Positions 52,700-60,690 of a DNA stretch of 64,000 bases are shown in pieces. The notes under the pieces are model-generated. The model did no database searches. It saw only the letters and a program-made list of their open reading frames with translations, and had not been told where the DNA came from. The translations under genes and the position numbers were made by a program. The stretch's first letter is position 1; the number at the start of each line of letters is the position of its first letter. Source of the stretch: Desulfuromonas sp. KJ2020 (lineage in GTDB: Bacteria; Desulfobacterota; Desulfuromonadia; Desulfuromonadales; SZUA-540); NCBI RefSeq assembly GCF_024197615.1, contig NZ_JAKUKE010000001.1:124001-188000 (forward strand). The letters run 5' to 3'.

Positions 52700-53323
52700 T
52701 CACCGAAACACCTCGTCATAACGAAAAGACGGCGCATGAATATTCTGCTCGGTGACACCCAACTGGAGCAGAATCGATCTGAAGTGACCAACGCGTGGCG
52801 GGGAAGTGATCAGGATTGGGATATCGCCAGCTTCGACCCCCACCGGCAGCGACACAACGGGCGCCCCCAAAAAGCTGCCACCAACCCCTTCGTCATCCAT
52901 CACCGAAGCCAGCTCCAAGCCGGCTTCCCTCAGCGAGAGATAGGCGATCTCCGTCAGGTCGTCCACGCCACAAAACGACACCCTGACCGCTCCTTGCTGC
53001 CGAAGTGAATCAAACAGAGCGAGGCTGTCCAGACGGGTGATGCGGTAGAGCTTGTTGAAATTGCTGAGATGCCGGTAGGCGAGATGACTCTTTTCCGCGA
53101 AACCTTTGGGCGTCAAGAGATAGGCGAAGCGGTTGCGGGGATAGGCCTTGACCTGCACGTAGCCCTTCTTCACCAGGGCTTTCAGGTAAGTATTAACCAA
53201 ACCCAGGGCAATACCGAGACGGGCAGCGATTTCCCGCTGGGATATGGGCCTGCCTTCCTCCAGCTCAGCCATCAGCAACAGTGAACGGAGGGACTCGGAA
53301 TTGTTCTTGGGATGTTTGTTCAT
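52700..53323 (-). CDS. Winged-helix regulator of the polysaccharide cluster
   Basis: A 207-residue protein. The N-terminal winged helix (about residues 10-75: SQREIAARLGIALGLVNTYLKALVKKGYVQVK, then YLLTPKGFAEKSHL) resembles the MarR-like EPS-associated regulators found at the head of exopolysaccharide loci. A C-terminal alpha/beta domain (about 105-200, VRVSFCGVDDLTEIAYLS...VMDDEG) looks Rossmann-like and may sense a ligand. It is the first gene of the minus-strand cluster. One of two identical palindromes overlaps its start codon, so autoregulation is likely. Confidence 0.8.
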   Translation of the reverse strand: MNKHPKNNSESLRSLLLMAELEEGRPISQREIAARLGIALGLVNTYLKALVKKGYVQVKAYPRNRFAYLLTPKGFAEKSHLAYRHLSNFNKLYRITRLDSLALFDSLRQQGAVRVSFCGVDDLTEIAYLSLREAGLELASVMDDEGVGGSFLGAPVVSLPVGVEAGDIPILITSPPRVGHFRSILLQLGVTEQNIHAPSFRYDEVFR

Positions 53324-53404
53324 ACTGCGAACAATACGTCAAAAAAGGATGTATTTGCAAGCTAATTCAGGCAGATAAAGGAATATTGTTCACGGAATGA
53401 ACAA
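53316..53404. promoter_or_regulatory. Two matched operator palindromes
   Basis: TTGTTC-N7-GAACAA occurs twice with identical half-sites and spacing: 53316-53334, overlapping the regulator's start codon, and 53386-53404, centred 70 bp upstream; the second extends to TTGTTCA-N5-TGAACAA. A further half-site TTGTTC lies at 53301-53306. These are the best candidates for the binding sites of the adjacent winged-helix protein. Confidence 0.7.
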
Positions 53405-53433
53405 CTTGTTATGGGAAAAACCATGGAGAGGAT

Positions 53434-53463
53434 AAAAAGCGGGCGGGGGACAAGCCCCCGCCC
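53434..53463 (-). terminator. Terminator of the cytochrome operon
   Basis: A perfect 9-bp G+C stem (GGGCGGGGG / CCCCCGCCC, loop ACAAG) followed on the minus strand by GCTTTTTA. It is 29 bases past the stop of the 14-heme cytochrome gene. Confidence 0.85.
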
Positions 53464-53492
53464 ATGACAATCAATAGGACAACCCTTATGAC

Positions 53493-55877
53493 TTAGGGAG
53501 TGTCTCTCAGCGTACCGGTTACATCTAGACCGGTTACATCGCCACTCAGGCTTAAAATGGCGTCGTACATCATTTCACGAGCAAACTTGCTGTTGTGCGC
53601 CCAGGAACCGCCATGGCCGTGGGTCTGGCCGTGCGGTGCGCCGTCTTCATAGGTGAAGACCTTCCAGGTGGTAGCAGCGTGGGCAACAGCAATACTCGGG
53701 AAGTACACCTGACGTTCCTGAATATATGCCATCAGTTCCTCTTCCTGGCTGGCATAATCGACGTTGGGATAGGTGCTGTCGAGCAGAGAATCGATCTTGG
53801 CCTGCAGAGTAGCGTTAAGCCCTACCTGCCCATCAGCAGCAACCATGGCGACCAAGATGGTATCCAGCAGACGCTCACTGAAGAGCTGGGTGCGCGCCTG
53901 TAGATCAACTGCATCAAAAGCCTGACCTTCTCCATGGCACCCGGCACAACTGAATTCAGGATTGGTCATCTTGTTGGTGGCTGCGTGGTTTTCATTGGTA
54001 TTGTGAACATCATGGCAATCTACGCAACCGAACGGTGTGCCACCGTGAGTAAATCTACCACTGTAGCTTTCTCCGGGATACGTGGCTACCATGCCGGAAT
54101 CGGCCCCCCAGAGGATAGCGAAGGAGGGAGCATAGTGCAGGTAAGAGATGTCGTAATTCCTTGTTCCGGCTTCCGCCTCGGTCAGGGTGGTCACATCGAC
54201 ACCAGGAGTACGACCTTTGTGACACTCGAAGCAGATCTGGTTTACACCGAGGTCAGCTACAGGCACCACAACACCGCCGCTGAGTTCAACAGCACCATCT
54301 ACCAACGCATTGAAAGCGAACACATGATCTAAAGGGAACTCGCGTACCTGGGCAAACTCAGGTGCATTATTGAGACCAAACTCAGTATTGGGAATGGCCA
54401 GATCGTGGCAGGCGCGGCAGCTAAGAGTACCCCAACTCCAGGAATCATCAGGATCTACCCCCAGGGTTACAGCCGCATAGTTGTCACCCGTGTGGCAGGG
54501 AGCACAACCACTTTGACGGTAGGATACGGTGGTCTGATAGCTGTTATGGAAGTCGCCAAGGCCTTCCGCATAGCCGATGACCGGGTTATCAATGTTGTCG
54601 GCGCCTGCATAGGTGCCACCCACTTCGGCGAGCATCTTGCCGGCAGTGTGGGGGTCATGACAGGACGTACAAGCGTTGCGAGCGCCAGCGTTGACGTTGT
54701 AGCCCTTGATGGTGATATCCGTGTCCCCACCGGCGAAGTCAACCAGATGGCTGAGAATCTCGCCACCAAAGTGGGTATCGATCATAGTACGGCCATTGCC
54801 GCTGGCCCCATCATGATAGAAGGGGATATTGCTGAAATCGTACGTACCGCTGGTTGCGTCAATCAGATTGGCGGCACTGTAGGCATCGGAAAGCTCATAC
54901 TCATAAATGAAACGGCCATTGTTGCCGGAACCGGTGTTGGTAGCGACGATGTCAACCATATGGCAAGCCGTACAGAGGTTGAATTCTGCCGAGAAGACCA
55001 CCGTTGCTTCTTGGGTAGTAGTACCAGTATCACCCAGCATGAAGGCGGTAATGTCGCCATCGCCACGCAGATTGGCCTCATGGGGATTATGGCAAGTAGC
55101 GCAGGTTTTCTTCTGCACGCCGTCGATAGTATCAGAACCAACCGGCAGCAGGTAGGCATCAACCGTATCAGCGGTATAAGCAGTAGCCAGATCGGCCCTT
55201 GAGATCATGCGCTCCATAGCGAGCAGCTCAATGCCGCCCTCGTTACTATGACAAGCGCTGCAAAGCCCGCTACGGGCGTTTTGGCTGGCGTGTCGGCTAG
55301 TCTCAAAACGCTCGTAGATTTCAGGATAGAACGGATTGGCAGCCACCTGAGGATTATTGTGACACTCAAGGCAGGCGAGCCTCTCCCTTTTCACGGTATT
55401 CACACCTGCTGGGTCAGTCACGTCAGCCCACTCAGCGTGAAGCAGCTCGAGCGGTGCGTGACAGCTGGCGCAGGCAGGAATATCTCCCGCGATATGAAAG
55501 GTGGAAGCAAGAACCTCTTCGGTCTCCTCATGACAGACAGCACAGCGCTCGGCGGTCGGAATGGGATACGGGATGGTTTCTTGACCGTAGGTACCATGGT
55601 GGGCACTGCCGCCGCCATGACAATCTTCGCATTCATGCCTGATGACCAGGGCATTGGGCACTACGCCAACAAGGTCATTACCGGCAGACCAGATGGGATT
55701 GGTTTCGTTGTGGGTCACCAGACCGTGGCACTGCTTACAGCTGGAGCTGCCTACTTCAACAATCTCACCTTCGGGGCGGTCAACACTGGAGCCTCCCGAG
55801 CCGCTGCTGCCGCAACCCCAGAGCATCGCCGCGCTCAGCAGCATTGCCCCGTAAAATAGAATCTTCTTCGTTTGCAT
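53493..55877 (-). CDS. 14-heme c-type cytochrome lipoprotein
   Basis: A 794-residue protein with 14 CxxCH heme c motifs, from CKQCH (about residue 47) to CAGCH (about 644), including CEDCH, CAVCH, CASCH, CLECH, CSACH, CATCH, CTACH, CTSCH, CAPCH, CRACH, CFECH and CVDCH. A lipoprotein signal ends at the cysteine of LWGC (about residue 22), followed by a G/S-rich linker. The last 146 residues have no heme motif but include a His/Gly stretch (HGQTHGHGGSWAH). It is probably anchored on the outer face of the outer membrane as the terminal electron donor of the conduit encoded with it, 44 bases after the decaheme gene. Confidence 0.92.
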   Translation of the reverse strand: MQTKKILFYGAMLLSAAMLWGCGSSGSGGSSVDRPEGEIVEVGSSSCKQCHGLVTHNETNPIWSAGNDLVGVVPNALVIRHECEDCHGGGSAHHGTYGQETIPYPIPTAERCAVCHEETEEVLASTFHIAGDIPACASCHAPLELLHAEWADVTDPAGVNTVKRERLACLECHNNPQVAANPFYPEIYERFETSRHASQNARSGLCSACHSNEGGIELLAMERMISRADLATAYTADTVDAYLLPVGSDTIDGVQKKTCATCHNPHEANLRGDGDITAFMLGDTGTTTQEATVVFSAEFNLCTACHMVDIVATNTGSGNNGRFIYEYELSDAYSAANLIDATSGTYDFSNIPFYHDGASGNGRTMIDTHFGGEILSHLVDFAGGDTDITIKGYNVNAGARNACTSCHDPHTAGKMLAEVGGTYAGADNIDNPVIGYAEGLGDFHNSYQTTVSYRQSGCAPCHTGDNYAAVTLGVDPDDSWSWGTLSCRACHDLAIPNTEFGLNNAPEFAQVREFPLDHVFAFNALVDGAVELSGGVVVPVADLGVNQICFECHKGRTPGVDVTTLTEAEAGTRNYDISYLHYAPSFAILWGADSGMVATYPGESYSGRFTHGGTPFGCVDCHDVHNTNENHAATNKMTNPEFSCAGCHGEGQAFDAVDLQARTQLFSERLLDTILVAMVAADGQVGLNATLQAKIDSLLDSTYPNVDYASQEEELMAYIQERQVYFPSIAVAHAATTWKVFTYEDGAPHGQTHGHGGSWAHNSKFAREMMYDAILSLSGDVTGLDVTGTLRDTP

Positions 55878-55921
55878 CTGTTACCTCCTGTGTGTTTGTG
55901 GGTGAAAAACCCCTCTTGCTC

Positions 55922-56767
55922 TTAGTGACACATTCTGCAGGTTTTGCCATTGCTGGCTCTGTCCAGGCGCCCCTTGCGATCATCCCAGTCTTTGCCATGG
56001 GGGTTGAAGCCGACGGCTCCGCCTTTGGCACTGTGGCAGTTGAGGCAGACATCACCCTGAGGATGACAAGCCTGGCAGGTGGCCAGATTTTTGCGCGCAT
56101 CGCGGGCGTGATCGACAGACCAGGTATGGAAGTCCCTGACTACCGAATCACTGTTGTGACAGACAAAGCAGTCCGTATCAGCGGTTACCGTTTGGTGAAT
56201 GACATCAATATCGCCACCGATACCTGAAATCCCGAATGCCTTGCTGTGCGACGGCCCGGTGCCAAGATCCACGTTGGAACGAAAATCGTTGTGGCAGTCG
56301 GAGCAGTAGTTGGGCTCATGGCAACTGGAGCACAGCTGTTGGTCGGTGCGAGCGGCGATGGGGTGGGTTACGTGAAAATCGCTGCGATGCACGTTGATCA
56401 TGTTGTTGCCAAAATCACCCATTTCATCGGCGAAACCCGCAGTGTGGCAGTCCATGCAGTAGCTCTGCTGGTGGCAGGCGGCGCAGTCATAGGTGTTGCC
56501 CTTGGCAAAGGGGCGGTGGTTAAGGGCCCAGACGGGTCCGTGGGTTTTGAGGCCCGGCATCTTGACGGTGTCAACGAAATCCTGATCGTGACACTGCAGA
56601 CAGGCCGTGGTCTCGGGAACGATGCTCTGCGCCCCCTCCACGTGGCAGGTGGCGCAATCCGTCCCTTCGATGTAGGTCAGATGCTCGGCGTGGTCGAAAT
56701 CGACCGCCAATGCCGGTAGCGCCCACGCAAAGGTGACGGCCATAACGGCGATTAAACAGCGGATCAT
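55922..56767 (-). CDS. Periplasmic decaheme c-type cytochrome
   Basis: A 281-residue protein with a cleavable signal peptide (MIRCLIAVMAVTFAWALPALA) and ten CxxCH motifs: CATCH, CLQCH, CAACH, CMDCH, CSSCH, CSDCH, CFVCH, CQACH, CLNCH and CRMCH. That is one heme per 28 residues, typical of wire-like cytochromes. The last motif is at the extreme C-terminus: its histidine is the final residue before TAA. It lies 15 bases after the porin gene and before the lipoprotein cytochrome gene, so it fits the periplasmic component of a porin-cytochrome complex. Confidence 0.92.
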   Translation of the reverse strand: MIRCLIAVMAVTFAWALPALAVDFDHAEHLTYIEGTDCATCHVEGAQSIVPETTACLQCHDQDFVDTVKMPGLKTHGPVWALNHRPFAKGNTYDCAACHQQSYCMDCHTAGFADEMGDFGNNMINVHRSDFHVTHPIAARTDQQLCSSCHEPNYCSDCHNDFRSNVDLGTGPSHSKAFGISGIGGDIDVIHQTVTADTDCFVCHNSDSVVRDFHTWSVDHARDARKNLATCQACHPQGDVCLNCHSAKGGAVGFNPHGKDWDDRKGRLDRASNGKTCRMCH

Positions 56768-56782
56768 ATCGTCACTCCTTTA

Positions 56783-57997
56783 CTAAAAGAGGATGTTGAG
56801 GCGAACGCGGCCACGGTTGTAGTAGTCCCACAGATCACTCTCAACCCGCTCGATCTTGGCCTGCACGTTGACCTTCTTGGTGATGTAGCCGGTCACGTCA
56901 GCCCAATAGCGGGAGCTGGTGGTTTCGTCATCTTCGTCATCGATGCGGCGATCCAGAACATCGACCTCCAAACCAACACCAGCCTGAACGTAAGAATTGA
57001 ACAGATAGGCGGCGCGGGCTTTGAAGCCCATGAGATCCTGGCCGTCTTCATCTTCGCGCACGACGCCAGTCAGATAACCGGAGAAATTGCGGGTACGGAT
57101 TTTCTCAATACCGGCCTCGAAGACAGTGGCATCAGAGTAGTCGGGATAAATCTCACGGGTCAGACGCCCAAAAGTGTGAAGGCCCGTGGCAATACGGTAG
57201 GTCAGTTCAGCCATGATCTCTTCGTATTCAGCCACGGCAAAAACGGAGTAGATGGAAGTGGCGGAAAAGACCGGGAGGGAATAGAGATATTCAGCCCGCA
57301 GACCCCAGGTATTGTTAGGGCGATACTTAGCGCCCCCCAGGAAGTAAGAAATTCGATTAGAGAGGTAATCGAACTGCACTTCACCATAGAGGTTGAGCAT
57401 GTTCTGGAAATCATAATCGACATCCAGCCCGATCAATTCTTTGGCCAGATCGCCGTTATCCCACTTCTGCACGTAGGACAGACCCAGGTCGAGACTGTCG
57501 AAGAAGCGGCCGCTGAGCTCGCCGCCGAACATGAGGTCGTCGGCGCTGTAGCCGCTGTAATAGGCGACATCGCCACCGCCGAACAGAGCCAGCTTGAGGG
57601 GACCGAGGTTGTCATAGTCGAGATAGAGACCGTCCATCATCGAGGCCCCGGCCGTGGTGGAGATGAACTGCCGACCGAACTTCAGATTCAGATCGTCGAT
57701 CAGGTCCTTCTTTTCGAAATAGGCGTAATAAAGACGGCTCTCGATATCCACTTCGTCCTTGAAGTCATCGGCCAGGCGGCCGTAACCACGGAAGTCGAGT
57801 CCGTCTCCGTCAATGTCCCTGACATTGAGCATCAGGTACTGATAGGCCGGCATGGCGGTGTCGCCCTCGGCATCATCGTACCATTCGATCTCGGTGCTTG
57901 AGCGTCCCGAGATCGAGGCTGCCAGCGCATCGACCGCCGGCATCAGCGCCAGCAGCATCGCGGCCATGCAGACCGTCCATCGGTGCCATACTTTCAT
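56783..57997 (-). CDS. Outer-membrane beta-barrel of the porin-cytochrome complex
   Basis: A 404-residue protein with a signal peptide (cleavage near DALAA), alternating amphipathic strands throughout (for example LNLKFGRQFISTTAGASMMDGLYLDYDN, split over two strands at about residues 105-130), acidic periplasmic turns and a C-terminal phenylalanine, as in outer-membrane barrels. It is the first gene of a minus-strand operon with two multiheme cytochrome genes, so it probably forms the sheath through which the cytochromes make contact across the outer membrane, as MtrB/OmbB do; sequence relation to those was not tested. Confidence 0.85.
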   Translation of the reverse strand: MKVWHRWTVCMAAMLLALMPAVDALAASISGRSSTEIEWYDDAEGDTAMPAYQYLMLNVRDIDGDGLDFRGYGRLADDFKDEVDIESRLYYAYFEKKDLIDDLNLKFGRQFISTTAGASMMDGLYLDYDNLGPLKLALFGGGDVAYYSGYSADDLMFGGELSGRFFDSLDLGLSYVQKWDNGDLAKELIGLDVDYDFQNMLNLYGEVQFDYLSNRISYFLGGAKYRPNNTWGLRAEYLYSLPVFSATSIYSVFAVAEYEEIMAELTYRIATGLHTFGRLTREIYPDYSDATVFEAGIEKIRTRNFSGYLTGVVREDEDGQDLMGFKARAAYLFNSYVQAGVGLEVDVLDRRIDDEDDETTSSRYWADVTGYITKKVNVQAKIERVESDLWDYYNRGRVRLNILF

Positions 57998-58584
57998 GTT
58001 GCCTCCTTAACATGATGGCTGTGAAGTAACCCCGGATAAAATCCGGCAACTCAATGAGGCCTGCCGCCAACCCCTCCCAAGGTCAGCATCAGGCCTTGCC
58101 TTCTTATGGTTCTCTTTTCGCTATCGCCTCCTTTGCTTCAGGTTGTGACAGGGGAAATCGCACTAAAACCAGGGAAAATACCCCAATGCTATTTGTCACC
58201 CAATTCATGAGTGAAATACCTTATCTGATATAATCAACAGCATTTTTCATACCATATAGAATCACTTCTCAGAAAATACCTCCACTTTTCATCATGTCAA
58301 GAAAAAGCCCTTCTTTTTGCGCCCCCAACATTAAAATCGCTTTTTAATATATAAAATAGCATGTTGCGATTAATGCCCTCATCACAGACATCTCAGTCAA
58401 ATGGCGATAAGCCATCGCCATAAAGCCGAGCGAACCACTAGGGATTCATTAATCAGTATTTCCATATATGGTAACCTTTCGACATGGAGGTCATCAGATA
58501 GTCTCCTTCGAGGGAAAATGGTAGACTAACGACAATTATTCACCCCATGCCGACACCCCAGACACCCCAATCAGGAGCCCTGCC
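57998..58584. promoter_or_regulatory. Divergent AT-rich control region of the conduit operon
   Basis: This 587-base gap between divergent genes has no gene I can support. It is AT-rich around 58190-58400. It carries a sigma-54-like element on the minus strand at 58239-58254 and presumably the promoter of the methyltransferase on the plus strand near 58440-58540. No repeat or RNA gene is visible. Confidence 0.4.
58239..58254 (-). promoter_or_regulatory. Sigma-54-like promoter facing the conduit operon
   Basis: On the minus strand the sequence is TGGTATG-AAAA-ATGCT, with GG and GC ten bases apart; three conserved positions differ from TGGCACG-N4-TTGCW. Transcription would begin near 58228, leaving a long leader of about 230 bases before the porin ATG, which lowers confidence. 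Confidence 0.35.
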
Positions 58585-59190
58585 ATGTCTGCCCACAAAT
58601 TCAATCCGGCCAAGCTCGCCAAACTGAACCACCCCGACCGCTACCACCGTGAAAACCCGGAAGCGATCTGGAAAACGCTGAATCTGACGGATCCCCGGGT
58701 GATCGTCGATATCGGGGCCGGCACCGGTTTCTTTGCCATCCCCTTCAGCCGCCATATGCCTGAAGGCGTGGTGTATGCCTGCGATATCGCCGATGAGATG
58801 CTGGAATGGCTGGAGAAAAATCTCCCCGCCGAGCTGCAGGGACGGGTAATTCCCGTTAAAATGGAGGAGCGGAGCGTCCCGCTGGCGGCGGAGATGGCCG
58901 ATCTGGTGTTCATGGTCAACCTGCATCATGAACTGGAAGACGCGGCCGCCATCCTGGTGGAGACCTGGCGCCTGCTCAAACCCGGCGGCAAGGTGGCCAT
59001 CGTCGACTGGAAAGATGAGGCAACCGAGAGCGGCCCCCCTGTGGAGATTCGGGTCAGTGAATCACGCATCCGCCAACAACTGTCCGATGCCGGCTTCGGA
59101 GCAGTCAGGACGCATCGTGTCCTGCCCTGCCACCATTTTCTGGAGGCCCGTAAACCACCCAAACAACCTGACACCGAGGGAAAGGATTGA
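58585..59190 (+). CDS. Class I SAM-dependent methyltransferase
   Basis: A 201-residue methyltransferase: VIVDIGAGTGFFAIPF (SAM motif I, about residues 39-54), VYACDIADEML (about 62-72), LVFMVNLHHELED (about 106-118) and LLKPGGKVAIVDWK (about 130-143), as in the Methyltransf_11/UbiE-like group. The HPDRYHREN segment near the N-terminus recurs in relatives found beside redox or metal genes. The substrate is unknown. The stop lies two bases before the flavoprotein ATG, so they form an operon. Confidence 0.85.
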   Translation: MSAHKFNPAKLAKLNHPDRYHRENPEAIWKTLNLTDPRVIVDIGAGTGFFAIPFSRHMPEGVVYACDIADEMLEWLEKNLPAELQGRVIPVKMEERSVPLAAEMADLVFMVNLHHELEDAAAILVETWRLLKPGGKVAIVDWKDEATESGPPVEIRVSESRIRQQLSDAGFGAVRTHRVLPCHHFLEARKPPKQPDTEGKD

Positions 59191-59192
59191 CC

Positions 59193-60548
59193 ATGACGAA
59201 AGAGAGACTTCTGGTGATTGGCGGCGACGCCGCCGGCATGAGCGCAGCTTCGAAGGTGCGGAGACAGAAGCCGAAAGCCGAGATTATCGTTTTTGAGCGC
59301 TCCCCCCATACCTCCTATTCGGCCTGCGGCATGCCCTATTACATTGGGGGCATGGTGGAAGAGGTCGATTCTCTGGTCGCCCGCACACCCGCCCAATTCC
59401 GCGAAAAGTACAACATCGATGCGCGGGTGGAGCATGAAGTGCTTGAAATCGACCCGGCCCAGGCGAAGCTGCGGGTGCTGAACCGCGAGAGTCGCACGGA
59501 AAGCTGGGAAAGCTACGATCAATTGCTCATCGCCACCGGCGCCGTGCCTTTCTGCCCCGAGATGGCCAACGCCCATGCGCAGGGGATATTCGGGCTTTCC
59601 ACCCTGCAAAGCGGCATCCGGGTGCGGGAATTTCTCGACCAGGAGCAGCCCAAACAGGCGGTGGTGGTCGGCGGCGGCTATATCGGACTGGAGATGGCGG
59701 AGGCGCTGGTGCGGCGAGGGATGAAAGTCTCGCTGATCCAGAAGGGGGAACAGGTCATGGAGACCCTCGACCCCGACATGGGCGCGCTGGTTTCGGAGGC
59801 GCTGCGGGAAATCGGCGTCACCCTGTATCTGGAGGAGACGTTGCAGGGTTTCGAAGCGCAGGATGGCCGGGTGACCGCAGTGATCACCGGTCAGCGCACT
59901 TTACCGGCCGACTGCGTTATCCTCGGCATGGGAACCAGCCCCAACAGCCACCTGGCCGCCGAGGCCGGTCTGGCCCTGGGAGTGAAGGGAGCCATCAAGG
60001 TGAACGCCCGCATGCAGACCGACCGGGACGGGATCTGGGCAGCGGGGGATTGCGTGGAGTCGATGAATCGGGTGAGCGGCCGCCCCATGCACATAGCCCT
60101 GGGGACCGTGGCCAACAAGCAGGGGGTGGTGGCCGGCACCAATATCGCTGGCGGTTATGCCACCTTTTCGGGCGTGCTCGGAACAGCGGTCAGCAAAATC
60201 TGTCAATATGAGGTGGCGCGTACCGGACTGCTGGAGAGGGAATTGCCTGCACTGGGACTGGAGGCGGTCACCGCCACCATCCGCAGCCGCACCAGGGCCG
60301 GCTATTATCCCGGTGCCGGGCGTATCACGGTCAAGCTGCTGGCGGAGAAGGGAAGCGGCCGCCTCTTGGGTGGTCAGATTGTCGGGCTGGAAGGAGCGGC
60401 CAAGCGTATCGACATCCTGGCGACGGCGCTCTATGCCGGCTTGCGGGTGCAGGATATCGTCGATCTCGACCTGAGCTACGCCCCGCCCTTTTCGCCGGTA
60501 TGGGACCCGGTGCAGACGGCGGCCCGGCAGCTGTTATCGCAGGTGTAG
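59193..60548 (+). CDS. CoA-disulfide reductase/NADH oxidase family flavoprotein
   Basis: A 451-residue FAD- and NAD(P)H-dependent oxidoreductase. FAD-binding GGDAAGMSAAS (about residues 10-20), a single redox cysteine in YSACGMPYY (C45), NAD(P)H-binding VVVGGGYIGLEMAE (about 154-167), second FAD motif IWAAGDCVE (about 280-288) and a C-terminal dimerisation domain. The single active-site cysteine is the mark of CoA-disulfide reductase, NADH oxidase and NADH peroxidase. The ATG at 59193 follows AAAGGA; the ORF's TTG at 59187 overlaps the previous stop. Reaction choice within the family cannot be made by eye. Confidence 0.88.
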   Translation: MTKERLLVIGGDAAGMSAASKVRRQKPKAEIIVFERSPHTSYSACGMPYYIGGMVEEVDSLVARTPAQFREKYNIDARVEHEVLEIDPAQAKLRVLNRESRTESWESYDQLLIATGAVPFCPEMANAHAQGIFGLSTLQSGIRVREFLDQEQPKQAVVVGGGYIGLEMAEALVRRGMKVSLIQKGEQVMETLDPDMGALVSEALREIGVTLYLEETLQGFEAQDGRVTAVITGQRTLPADCVILGMGTSPNSHLAAEAGLALGVKGAIKVNARMQTDRDGIWAAGDCVESMNRVSGRPMHIALGTVANKQGVVAGTNIAGGYATFSGVLGTAVSKICQYEVARTGLLERELPALGLEAVTATIRSRTRAGYYPGAGRITVKLLAEKGSGRLLGGQIVGLEGAAKRIDILATALYAGLRVQDIVDLDLSYAPPFSPVWDPVQTAARQLLSQV

Positions 60549-60564
60549 GAACATCAAGGGCTCA

Positions 60565-60675
60565 TCACCACGAAGACACCAGGGCACCAAGAAGGTCTGG
60601 TTTAGGGATAAAAACCCTAATCTGGCTTCCTTTGAGATTGAGGAATTTCTTGGTGTCTTCGTGTCTTCGTGGTGA
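60565..60675. repeat. Nested inverted repeat between convergent genes
   Basis: Outer arms of 29 bases (60565-60593 and 60647-60675) match at 26 positions; they begin TCACCACGAAGACACC and end with its complement. The arms contain internal GAAGACAC/GTGTCTTC repeats. In the middle, TTAGGG-ATAAAAA-CCCTAA (60602-60620) forms a second palindrome. It fills most of the gap between two converging genes. The arm sequence resembles dispersed intergenic repeats in related genomes; that is from memory and needs a genome search. Confidence 0.75.
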
Positions 60676-60690
60676 AAAAGCTCTTGGACG

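Noticed and set aside
54405-55202. 265-residue plus-strand ORF
   Set aside because: Antisense to the 14-heme cytochrome gene; the frame is open because of the composition of the opposite strand.
55878-55936. Frameshift or truncation of the decaheme cytochrome
   Set aside because: Sequence after the TAA shows no heme motif in any frame before the next gene's ribosome site, so a real C-terminus is more likely; kept only as a minor observation.
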